DNA of 64,000 nucleotides from Mesostigma viride. Lineage: Eukaryota > Streptophyta > Mesostigmatophyceae > Mesostigmatales > Mesostigmataceae. The notes under the pieces are model-generated. The model did not search any database and was not told the DNA's origin. It saw nothing but the letters and a program-made list of their open reading frames with translations. Every line of letters starts with the position of its first letter. Position 1 is the stretch's first letter. Made by a program: the position numbers and the translations under genes. The stretch covers positions 1,232,069 to 1,296,068 of the forward strand of contig RPFO01000253.1 of the NCBI GenBank assembly GCA_009746045.1, given 5' to 3'. This document shows positions 56,148-64,000 of this stretch, one piece after another.

Positions 56148-59100
56148 ATGGTGGATACGGGGGCGACCACATCCTTTATCCATGAGGCCCTTGTGCGACG
56201 CGCTGGCTACACGATTCGACCACACCCGACGCCCATCAACGTCCGGTATGCCGATGGTAACAAGCACCCGTCACCTGGCCTCGTGGACCTCAAGGCGGTT
56301 GTCCAGGGCATACCAGTGGAGGTAACAGCCACAGTGGCGCCGCTGGGCGCCGCTGACATCATCCTGGGCGTTGATTGGCAGGACGCCCAGGACGTGACGA
56401 TCAGTGTCAAGCGACGGGTGGTTTGGTTCCCTGATGGCTCCTTCTGGTGCCCACGGCACGAGTATCTGGCGCACGGCACCGAGGTGCACAACGTTCAGCA
56501 CGACGCGGGGCCCGAGAAGCCACGACGCCATGCATCTCAGATGCTGATGAGCAGCAAGACGCTCGCGCGCAACCTGCAGAAGGGCAAGGAGTACTACATG
56601 TACCGCCTTGACTCTGTGCCCCTGCTTGAGGAGCTGCTGGAGATCGGCACCGACTTCACTGACGACGAGATCGCGCGCTACAACGCCATCCTGGCCAAGC
56701 GGGAGAAGCTGTTCGACGAGTCTACACCGCAGTTTCCCCCGCCCCGTTCTGTGCTGCACCATATCCGCCTCAAGGAAGGCTTCGGGCCCACCACGTCCCC
56801 GATGTACCGGATGGGGCCAGTCGAGCTGATGGAGCTCAAGAAGATCCTGATGGCCCTCCTTGAGCGTGGTCTGATTGAGCCCAGTAACAGCCCTTTCTCC
56901 GCTGGGGTACTCCTAGTGCCCAAGCCTGGGGGCAAGTGGCGGCTCGTCACCGACTACAGGAAGCTCAACGCGATCACTGTCAAGTCCAAGTACCCGCTCC
57001 CGCGCATTGATGACATCTTCAATCGAGTGCAGGGCGCCACCTGCTTCACGGTGATCGACTGCGCCGATGGGTTTTGGCAGCTCCGCATCGCTGAAGAGGA
57101 CTGTCACAAGACGGCCTTCAATACGCCATACGGACACTACCAGTTCCGTGTGGCGGCGATGGGGCTTTGCAACTCACCAGCCAGCTTCCAGATGCTCATG
57201 AACGACATCTTGCGGCCCGTCATGGGGACTGCACACCTGCCACAGGTATCCAGTGACCTGCGCGACCCTCGCAAGGGGGACAAGCCGCCCTGGTCCTGGA
57301 AACGCACTTGCGCTTTGGCCTATCTGGATGACATCCTCGTGTACTCCAAGACCTTCGAGGAGCACCTGGAGGACGTCGATACGGTCCTGCGCATTATGGA
57401 GGACGAGCATCTCTCGGCCCGCAGGGCTAAGGTCCGTGCGGGGCGCAGCGTCCCGTTCCTGGGCCACACGCTTTCAGCGGCAGGCGTGGCCACGGACCCG
57501 GAGAAGATCGCCTCTGTCCAACAGTGGCCAGCTCCGACAGACGTGAAGGGCGTGCGTAGCTTTCTGGGGATTGCGTCATACTATCGACGCTTCATCCCCC
57601 GGTTTGCCACGATCGCGTCGCCCATCAACGCTCTCCTCAAGAAGGGCGTATCCTTCGTCTGGTCGGCACAGTGCCAGCAGGCCTTTGAGGCCCTCAAGGC
57701 CAGTTTGACCGCGGCACCCGTGCTCGTGCTCCCAGACCCGTCCCTTCCTTTTGTGGTTGCGACGGATGCGAGCAAGGTGGCTATCGGCGGGGTCCTCTTG
57801 CAGGACCAAGGCAAGGGCTTGCAACCGGTTGAGTACATCTCCCGCACAATGATCCCCGCCGAGCGGAACTATCCGGTCCACCAGCAAGAGCTGTTGGCTG
57901 TGGTCTACTGTTGCCACACATGGCGCCACCACCTGTTGGGCGCGCAGTTTGATGTTGCAGTCAGCGAGACAGGGGACCTCGACCCCGCCCGTTTGATTAT
58001 TCACACCGACCATAGGCCCCTGACCCACCTCTTGACGCAGCCAAATCTGACGCCCCGTCAGGCCAGGTGGATGGAGTACCTTTCCCAGTTTGCCCCTTTT
58101 AAGATCCAGTATGTGAAGGGTGCGGACAACGTGGTGCCCGACGCCCTCTCCCGTCGTGCTGACTACTGGTTCTATGAGGACATGGGGGTGCTCCATACCA
58201 CCTGTGAGGAGGCGCCTGGCGCCCCGCTCTACGATGACCTCCCACGGTCGCCGCGGGCGCGCCACCTGTTTCACATGAGTCATACCACTCCGGATGCCTT
58301 GTCGCCCCCCGATGGCGACGACGACCAGCGCGTGGACGCGCGGTCCCCCGGGGAAGGGGAGGGGTCCCACACACGGGTTCCCCTTGGCGCTGTGGCTCAG
58401 GCTATTTTTCATCTGGAACCTCTTGGATCCCCGGTGGTCGTGTCTGAGTACCTACACTCGGCGCTGGACCAACCGGAGGAGGAGGACGAGGCCGATGCGT
58501 ATACGGTCACTTCCCCCCTGGAGATGCTGATCAGCCGCTTCACGGTTACCGAGCCGGCCGCCTTGGAGGTGATCAAGTCACACCCCAAGATGATGGGTAG
58601 GCTCCCGTGCAAGTTCCAAGAGGGTCGCCTATACGTCATGGTGCGCCCGGACACGTGGCGCCTCTACATACCCGAGCTCTGTCGAGCAGCCTTGCTCCAC
58701 GAGCTCCACGACTCCCTAGTCGGCGGTCACCAGGGCATTGGGCGACTGCTACCAAGGGCACGTCGTCACTTCTACTGGCCTGGCATGAAGGACTACATTG
58801 CGGCCTATATACGCGAATGCCCGTCGTGCCAGATAGCCAAGTCCCAGAACACGGGTACTCAGGCTGTCCCAAAGACGCTACCTGATCCCCTGGGTCCCTG
58901 GGACTCGATCCAGATGGATTTCGTCGGCCCCTTTAAGAAGACCAAGAACGGCAACAGCAAGATCTTGGTGTTCGTGGACCGACTCACGCGCATGTGTCAC
59001 CTGGCCCCCTGTCCGGCTGACCTCACGGCCGAGGGGTGTGCCAAACTGTACCTCAACCACGTCTTCCGGTTCCACGGGCTCAGCCGCCAGTTCATCTCGG

Positions 59101-60023
59101 ACCGGGACACGCTCTTCACCGCCCGGTTCTGGCAGGAGTTCTTCGACTGCCTGGGAACCAAGGTGTCGCTAGGGACGGCTTATCACAGCTCGTCCTCCCA
59201 TCTGGTGGAGCGACTCAACCGCACGGTACAGGAAACCATGCGCCATTACACCGACGAGGTGGGCAGCAACTGGGAGGAGTTGCTGTGCTTGGTGGAGTTC
59301 TCCTTGAACAACGCACCACAGGCAGCCCATGGCCTAACCCCGTTCTTTCTCAACACGGGAAGGCATCCGCTGACGCCGACCGACTTGCTGACGAGTCCGG
59401 CGCTGGCGGAACCGGAGGTGCTGCGCACTACTCTGGCGGGCGTGAGCAGCCTGCTGGAAAAGATGCGCCAAGCTCACAACAGTGCGGTTAAAGGGTACCG
59501 GGCCGCTGCCGAGCGCAACATGGCTCGCGTGGAAGGCAAGCGGGACTCTAGAGCACCGGACATCGAGGTCGGGGACTGGGTCCTGGTAGAGGGACCCCAG
59601 CTCGGTCGATTCTCCCAGAAGGTGGAAGGGGAGCTCAAAACGAAGCTCCGGCCCATGTACCTGGGGCCCCACCAAGTGCTGGAGAAATGGGATGATGTCA
59701 TGTTCAAGGTGGACGTGCCCATCTCATGGGGCACCGCGACAACCTTCCACCGCGACCAGCTCAAGCTGTACCACCAGAACTCGATCCAGGGTAGACTCAA
59801 TCCCCCGGCTCCGGTGGAATACGACCCGGAGACAGGGGAACAGGAGGACGAGGTCGAGGAGATTGTCGCCCATCGCGATTTCGGGCGTGGTCGTCAACGC
59901 CAATATCGGATCCGGTGGAAGTTTACTAGATATGGGGCAGAGGCCTCTTGGCGGACGGAGAAGGAGCTCTCTGGCTGCAAGCGGTTGCTAGACGCGTACA
60001 AGAAGGCCCACAGGTTGCACTAG
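56148..60023 (+). CDS. pol polyprotein of the + strand gypsy element: protease, RT, RNase H, integrase, chromodomain
   Basis: One frame of 1291 codons that looks whole. Aspartic protease lies at the start (VDTGATTSF, residues 2-10; ADIILGVDW about 65-75). Reverse transcriptase spans about 225-420 ([14 protein letters not shown] at about 391). RNase H spans about 530-680 (ATDASKVAIGG; HTDHRPLTHLL). The integrase zinc-binding region is about 850-895 (HELHD, CPSC), and its core spans about 915-1030 (MDFVGPF, FISDRDTLF, HLVERLNRT). The C-terminal chromodomain-like segment (VEEIVAHRDF...YRIRWK, about 1237-1291) suggests targeting to heterochromatin, as in chromoviruses. The frame is separate from gag, with a gap of about 360 bases. 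Confidence 0.92.
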   Translation: MVDTGATTSFIHEALVRRAGYTIRPHPTPINVRYADGNKHPSPGLVDLKAVVQGIPVEVTATVAPLGAADIILGVDWQDAQDVTISVKRRVVWFPDGSFWCPRHEYLAHGTEVHNVQHDAGPEKPRRHASQMLMSSKTLARNLQKGKEYYMYRLDSVPLLEELLEIGTDFTDDEIARYNAILAKREKLFDESTPQFPPPRSVLHHIRLKEGFGPTTSPMYRMGPVELMELKKILMALLERGLIEPSNSPFSAGVLLVPKPGGKWRLVTDYRKLNAITVKSKYPLPRIDDIFNRVQGATCFTVIDCADGFWQLRIAEEDCHKTAFNTPYGHYQFRVAAMGLCNSPASFQMLMNDILRPVMGTAHLPQVSSDLRDPRKGDKPPWSWKRTCALAYLDDILVYSKTFEEHLEDVDTVLRIMEDEHLSARRAKVRAGRSVPFLGHTLSAAGVATDPEKIASVQQWPAPTDVKGVRSFLGIASYYRRFIPRFATIASPINALLKKGVSFVWSAQCQQAFEALKASLTAAPVLVLPDPSLPFVVATDASKVAIGGVLLQDQGKGLQPVEYISRTMIPAERNYPVHQQELLAVVYCCHTWRHHLLGAQFDVAVSETGDLDPARLIIHTDHRPLTHLLTQPNLTPRQARWMEYLSQFAPFKIQYVKGADNVVPDALSRRADYWFYEDMGVLHTTCEEAPGAPLYDDLPRSPRARHLFHMSHTTPDALSPPDGDDDQRVDARSPGEGEGSHTRVPLGAVAQAIFHLEPLGSPVVVSEYLHSALDQPEEEDEADAYTVTSPLEMLISRFTVTEPAALEVIKSHPKMMGRLPCKFQEGRLYVMVRPDTWRLYIPELCRAALLHELHDSLVGGHQGIGRLLPRARRHFYWPGMKDYIAAYIRECPSCQIAKSQNTGTQAVPKTLPDPLGPWDSIQMDFVGPFKKTKNGNSKILVFVDRLTRMCHLAPCPADLTAEGCAKLYLNHVFRFHGLSRQFISDRDTLFTARFWQEFFDCLGTKVSLGTAYHSSSSHLVERLNRTVQETMRHYTDEVGSNWEELLCLVEFSLNNAPQAAHGLTPFFLNTGRHPLTPTDLLTSPALAEPEVLRTTLAGVSSLLEKMRQAHNSAVKGYRAAAERNMARVEGKRDSRAPDIEVGDWVLVEGPQLGRFSQKVEGELKTKLRPMYLGPHQVLEKWDDVMFKVDVPISWGTATTFHRDQLKLYHQNSIQGRLNPPAPVEYDPETGEQEDEVEEIVAHRDFGRGRQRQYRIRWKFTRYGAEASWRTEKELSGCKRLLDAYKKAHRLH

Positions 60024-60102
60024 AGGTATGTACATACACATAGAGGTATGTACATACCACAGGTACACCGTACACTAGTCGGTATGACACCGGTACTCAC
60101 AG

Positions 60103-60909
60103 GTGTTGCCTTGCTGCTCGTGGTCATTCCTTGTACAACAGGCGTACTCCCCGGAGGAGACTCGCTTCAGCCCCCGCCCCATAGGTAGTGACTCCAGCAG
60201 TCCTTTGGTGCGGTTCACACCCCCAGCCTCCCCGGAGGAGCCTCCGGGGTTCGCACCGCCTGCCAGTTGTGGCAAGAGACGACGGTCGGAAGACATGAAG
60301 GAGCAGGGGTCGGATATAGCTGCGACCGCCAACGAGAACAACCGTGAGACCTTTAATCCGCGGACGTTTCTGCCCGACTACGGCCAGGAGGGCGTGTTCT
60401 TGGCGCGTCGACGGCGCAGGCACGGCAAGGCCGATCAAGACTACCTGGCCTCCTCGGTTCTGGAGTGGCCCGACGATCGACACGAGAAGTTCCGCGAATC
60501 CGTGCAAAGGCACTGCGGGTTCAAAGTCGAGACCCGGACGGCGATTCGAGGGAATGTGGCGGTAGGGACAGCTTGGGAGGACCACGCACCCAGCTGTGCC
60601 TGCAACCGTTGCGTGACTACGGTGTCGGCCCTCATGGCCTACCCCCGCCTCATGTTCTTGCTCGTCGCACCGGCACGACGTCAGATCCTGCAGCGGGCCT
60701 ACCGGGGCTTGCCGCCAGATGGGGCCTTGCGGGGCCCGTTCTGCACCGCAGCAGGCCAGTACTCCCTCCGGCAGGCGCTCGACCGCATCGTGGAGTTGGA
60801 CGAGGCGGATGATCGCGGCGGGGAGGGCCCCGATGAGGAGGAGGACTGGAGTGAGGACGACGACCTGTTCCCGCCGCGCCCTGCGCCCCGGGAACTTGCC
60901 CACTGTTAA
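60103..60909 (+). CDS. Extra frame after pol in the + strand gypsy element
   Basis: 268 residues of unknown function. It starts with a short hydrophobic stretch (MLPCCSWSFLV), then a Pro-rich region, a KRRRSEDMKE basic patch, RRRRRHGKAD, a cysteine pair in APSCACNRCVTTV, and a strongly acidic end (DEADDRGGEGPDEEEDWSEDDD). It begins 79 bp after the pol stop. It shows no clear similarity to the extra frames of the - strand gypsy element at 36518-38711, although the position is the same. Confidence 0.55.
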   Translation: MLPCCSWSFLVQQAYSPEETRFSPRPIGSDSSSPLVRFTPPASPEEPPGFAPPASCGKRRRSEDMKEQGSDIAATANENNRETFNPRTFLPDYGQEGVFLARRRRRHGKADQDYLASSVLEWPDDRHEKFRESVQRHCGFKVETRTAIRGNVAVGTAWEDHAPSCACNRCVTTVSALMAYPRLMFLLVAPARRQILQRAYRGLPPDGALRGPFCTAAGQYSLRQALDRIVELDEADDRGGEGPDEEEDWSEDDDLFPPRPAPRELAHC

Positions 60910-61416
60910 AAGGGCATGGGGTTATAGTTAGTCTCCATGCTTTGCTGTAGACTAAGTCTCAAAGGCATTGTGAATACAACGTATGAATAAGCCTTGTAAA
61001 CCCACGTTGGTATGTGAATATAAATACCACGTGGGCTATGCAGATAGGGATGCTAGTCGAGTCGCATACGTTTCCCTAGATAGGTACTTTGGGTACTGAG
61101 GTACGTGACAGATGTCAGTACCCAGTATACGTAGTGTCCTGTCATTGGACGGTACTAGAGTATCCTAGATAGGGACCGTACTGCAGCGTGCATTGATTTG
61201 TGATCGCACGATGCAGTGACTAGGCAGCTACCTGTCATCGTGCGGCCTCGGGCCAACGGTCTGCACCCAACGGTCACTGGCGGCGCAGCCGGTGAGAGGA
61301 ACGTTGATAAAGGGTAAACCTATTTTCTAATGAACCAAGCAATTCATTGCTCCAAGCTTTCAGTGTTCTCAAGCAATATATCCCACCGCATTCTAACTTG
61401 AATTTTATTTGCTACC
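60910..61416. other. Stretch without a gene; possible regulatory or terminal sequence of an element
   Basis: A/T-richer than its flanks, with several short repeated motifs such as CCTAGATAGG (about 61073 and 61160) and GTACTTTGGGTACTGAGGTAC. It could contain the start of the element whose frame begins at 61417 or the end of the gypsy element. No match to the LTR at 51679-52367 was found. Confidence 0.45.
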
Positions 61417-64000
61417 ATGGCTATCACGAACAAGAATGTCGCTAAGAAGCTTACCTACAACGAGGATGATGATGGGCAGGATCGGCGGATGCCCAGAGAC
61501 AACAACAAGAAGCCGGCTGGCGATGCGGCCATTTCCAAGAAAAAGAAAAAGAACAAAAAGACTCACAATGGTTGCCAGGACGAGGGGACGGCGGCTGCAA
61601 AGCCGACCGACCTACCCCCCTCCCCTGCGAGGCCGGAGGCCGAGACGGCTCCCCCCGGGGAGACCGGCTTACCCTCGACTCCGGCGGCCGCCCCAGCCGC
61701 AACCACGGCTGGCGCGGCCATGGCTGCGGAGACCTCGGTGGTAAACCCCACTGAGGCTCCACAGTCCGGCCCCACGTTGCCATCTCTTCGGGAGCGTATG
61801 CCCCGTCAGACGGCCTCGGTGGCACCGGACGGGACGATTACCTTTCGTCCCGCCACATCAAACCTTAATGTCCCTTTCGCCCAGGGACATAACCACATTG
61901 AGCTAACGTTTGGGCGACCCTCTGCGTCCCTTCTTCGCAAGAAGAAGGACATGGAGAGTATTAAACTCGCACGGGTGGTGCGAAAACCTGTGGAACCCAT
62001 CGCCGGACAACCAATGTCCGACGATGAGGTATCCGACACTGCCAGTCTCCCCGATGGGGAGACTGAGATCAATCTTACCCCAGCGCTCCTGGCGGTCGAG
62101 CAGGCCGCGCTGGTGGCAAATGAAGAACGCCGAGCGCGGCAGCGGGACCGAGAGGTCCGCCGAGAGGCGGCTTTTCGGCTCGCCGCTAAGCGGCAAGAAT
62201 ATGAAGAGGAAGCCGCCCGTCGCCTGGCTACCCACCAGGCGATGGCGGACGCGTACCGCGAGGCCACCCAGCGGTTACGTGACCTCTTAAAAAATGCTGA
62301 CTATCCCATGGACTATGCGGACAGTCAAGACCTGGCCGAGCTTGCTCGGTCAGCACACTTTAAAACCATGTCCTCCATCACCCAAGCCAGGGTCACGGAG
62401 GCCATCTTGGCCAAACATGGGGTGGTAGCTGAAGAAGCCCCCCCGCTGGAAACCACCAGCAAGAAACCCTCTCCCCCCCAACCCCTGCAGTACAAGGAGG
62501 GACTGCTGGCCCTGGGCGCGAGGAAGGGCAAAGAGGCGGACTGTCCAGTCCGGCCTGCTATGATCATGGGAGAACCACTCCCTGACATACCCGAGGATGA
62601 GGCTGCCTTTCAGGCAGCCCTCCGGGAGCATGAGGTACGCAAGGAGATGAAGCGTCTCATGCGGGAGGAGGCCAGGAGGAGAGCAGAGGCAGACACCCCT
62701 GCCCGCCCCTCCACCGATGGGGCTGGACCCAGTGGGGTTACCCGGACACCCCCGGGCTCCCCCAGGGCCACCATGACCCCCCCTCCCCCTCCCCCACCAC
62801 CCCAGGTTCGCCCTGTGGGTTGGGGCCCCCTCCCAAACCAGGGGGGGTGGCCAGGACCCCAGGAGGCCCTGGGGGGAGGTGCAGAGGTGCCACAGGCACC
62901 CAACAGGCCTGCTGAGGCCCCCCCAAGGAGCGGGGATGTCCTGGAACAGCTCGCCATTCTCCAGGCCCAGCTGGCCTCGTTGCAAGATCAGCAGTTAACA
63001 GCTAACCAGCTGCAAACTGTCGAGGGCCTGCGCGCCCTGATGTCGCGGTATGAGCGGGGGACCATCAACCTGGACCCCACCCGCCTGCAACAAGCAACCG
63101 ACAGCTTCTTGAGGGCCAACCCCCCTCTCACAGGTGTGTTTAACCCTCATAAAAAGGAATCCAAAATCAATATTGCTGGCTTGCCTGAGGGTCACACTGT
63201 TGAACAAGCTAAGCAATTTGTTTTTGCTTTGGAGTATGGGATGGAAGGTCTTAACCTTAGACATCAGTTTAAGGCTCTCAGGGCCTCCTCCACATTCCAT
63301 CAATCATCTCCTGCAATCAGAGCATTGATTCAAACCTATCAGGAACGTACCCTGACACCTGAAGCAGCCATTGAACAGTGGCCTACCTTTATCACTGATC
63401 TGAAACAGCTAGTGCTTACCAATAACCACATGGAAGCAGTAGAACGTTTCAACTGGCTTGCTGCATATAAGGTGAACAAGAATAACCTCTCTGGGGATGC
63501 AAAAACATACAGGGTAATGATTGAGAAAGACCTTGAGCTTCTCAAGCTCCAACCAAGGTATCTCATCCACACCTGGCTAACAAAAGCTAATTTGCAACCT
63601 TCTGTCCTGGCTACCCTGCTTACAGGCCTCAAGTCCCTCTGGGACAACTTCAGAGCTGCCATGCTCTATATCGAGGAGGCAGTGGACCCCCTGGGTACTG
63701 GCAACAACCAGGCCCAGGACCCCAAGGTCCAGGGTGTCCAAGGCCACAAACGCAAGGGGCAGGCCAGCCAGGGGGGGCACCCAAGACCCACAAGTCCTCC
63801 CACCAAGGGGGCAGTGGCTCTCAGGGGCGTGGCAACACGTGGCACCGTGTGCCCCTGCATGGCAACCCCAACAACAACAACAACAACAACAACAACAGGT
63901 CCCAGCAGGGCAACAATAACAACAGGTCCCAACAGGGCCAAAACAACAACAACAACAGGTCCCAGCAGGGCCAGAACCGGTCCCAGCAGGGAAACAACAA
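61417..64000 (+). CDS. Long open frame, incomplete at the window end, gag-like element protein
   Basis: It starts MAITNKNVAKKLTYNEDDD and stays open for about 861 codons to the window edge. Features in order: a lysine-rich patch (KKKKKNKK, about 47-54), a Pro/Ala-rich region, a charged helical region rich in Arg/Glu (about 225-290), a second Pro-rich region (about 445-515) with PPPPPPPP, a coiled-coil-like LEQLAILQAQLASLQDQQL (about 510-528), then a helical domain (FNWLAAYKVNKNNLSGDAKTY, LKSLWDNFRAAML) and an ACAACA-repeat tail. No catalytic motif is seen. The repeat tail could be read in another frame as N/Q-rich. A gag or ORF1 of a retroelement is the best guess, not established. Confidence 0.5.
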   Translation, partial: MAITNKNVAKKLTYNEDDDGQDRRMPRDNNKKPAGDAAISKKKKKNKKTHNGCQDEGTAAAKPTDLPPSPARPEAETAPPGETGLPSTPAAAPAATTAGAAMAAETSVVNPTEAPQSGPTLPSLRERMPRQTASVAPDGTITFRPATSNLNVPFAQGHNHIELTFGRPSASLLRKKKDMESIKLARVVRKPVEPIAGQPMSDDEVSDTASLPDGETEINLTPALLAVEQAALVANEERRARQRDREVRREAAFRLAAKRQEYEEEAARRLATHQAMADAYREATQRLRDLLKNADYPMDYADSQDLAELARSAHFKTMSSITQARVTEAILAKHGVVAEEAPPLETTSKKPSPPQPLQYKEGLLALGARKGKEADCPVRPAMIMGEPLPDIPEDEAAFQAALREHEVRKEMKRLMREEARRRAEADTPARPSTDGAGPSGVTRTPPGSPRATMTPPPPPPPPQVRPVGWGPLPNQGGWPGPQEALGGGAEVPQAPNRPAEAPPRSGDVLEQLAILQAQLASLQDQQLTANQLQTVEGLRALMSRYERGTINLDPTRLQQATDSFLRANPPLTGVFNPHKKESKINIAGLPEGHTVEQAKQFVFALEYGMEGLNLRHQFKALRASSTFHQSSPAIRALIQTYQERTLTPEAAIEQWPTFITDLKQLVLTNNHMEAVERFNWLAAYKVNKNNLSGDAKTYRVMIEKDLELLKLQPRYLIHTWLTKANLQPSVLATLLTGLKSLWDNFRAAMLYIEEAVDPLGTGNNQAQDPKVQGVQGHKRKGQASQGGHPRPTSPPTKGAVALRGVATRGTVCPCMATPTTTTTTTTTGPSRATITTGPNRAKTTTTTGPSRARTGPSRETT

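Larger units (their letters stand above)
51679..60909 (+). mobile_element. Second Ty3/gypsy chromovirus-like element, + strand
   Basis: Parts in order: LTR (51679-52367), presumed primer site (from 52369), a viroplasmin-like frame (53004-53375), gag (53541-55783), pol (56148-60023) and an extra frame (60103-60909). The pol looks whole; the gag has about two breaks. No 3' LTR was found before the window end, so either it lies beyond 64000 or the LTR at 51679 belongs to a different insertion. It inserted into a gag-like frame of another element. It is related to the - strand gypsy element but has very different codon usage (G/C-rich third positions). Confidence 0.72.

Noticed and set aside
60910-61416. 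3' LTR of the + strand gypsy element
   Set aside because: I compared it by eye with 51679-52367 and found no shared stretch, so it is left as unassigned sequence.

Overview
This window looks like nuclear DNA of a green-lineage eukaryote, most likely a streptophyte alga with a large repeat-rich genome. Three things point there: a spliced gene ending in a root-cap/LEA-related domain otherwise known from plants, a plant-type TTTAGGG telomere-like tract inside an intron, and chromodomain-bearing Ty3/gypsy elements beside an N-terminal GIY-YIG Penelope-like element. This placement is inference; no rRNA, tRNA or organelle marker is present. There is no operon structure and nothing bacterial.

1-11,122 holds the 3' part of one host gene on the + strand, with exons at 3659-4075, 7201-8033 and 10787-11122 whose splice sites and phases agree. 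Its first two exons carry the same cysteine-patterned domain, and the introns around them are also copies of each other. Within each intron copy a different tandem repeat has expanded: hexamers and a 38-bp unit in the upstream intron, a 101-bp unit and heptamers in the next. A decayed third exon start lies at 7097-7136.

11,123-35,429 is dominated by non-LTR and DNA elements. There are three ORF2 pieces of one APE-type LINE family (12,095-15,099 +; 23,110-24,295 -; 32,757-35,429 -) and two L1-type ORF1-like pieces, each lying downstream of an ORF2 piece on the same strand. There are two nearly identical 785-bp terminal-inverted-repeat elements, a 1.2-kb fold-back element and a short element with palindromic ends. 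A Penelope-like retroelement with an N-terminal GIY-YIG domain lies at 19,765-22,820. A decayed DDE-type transposase gene with a (GGA)n acidic tail (25,905-30,749) is split by one of the 785-bp elements. One possible host first exon lies at 24,349-24,866 on the - strand.

35,430-48,868 is a broken Ty3/gypsy chromovirus-like fossil on the - strand that inserted into the third LINE. It later received a LINE (41,795-43,762, 14-bp target duplication) and a very young gag-only Ty1/copia-type element (44,088-47,190, two 719-bp LTRs). 48,869-51,678 holds unrecognised frames and a gag-like frame. That frame is cut by an LTR (51,679-52,367) that appears to begin a second Ty3/gypsy element running to about 60,909 on the + strand, with a long open pol. 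Both gypsy elements carry extra reading frames after the integrase/chromodomain. From 61,417 to the window end one frame stays open (about 861 codons, incomplete) and is probably the gag-like ORF of another element.

Apart from the root-cap-domain gene and the possible exon at 24.3-24.9 kb, the coding signal appears to be transposon-derived. The layout is a stratigraphy of nested insertions, best read from junctions and target-site duplications.
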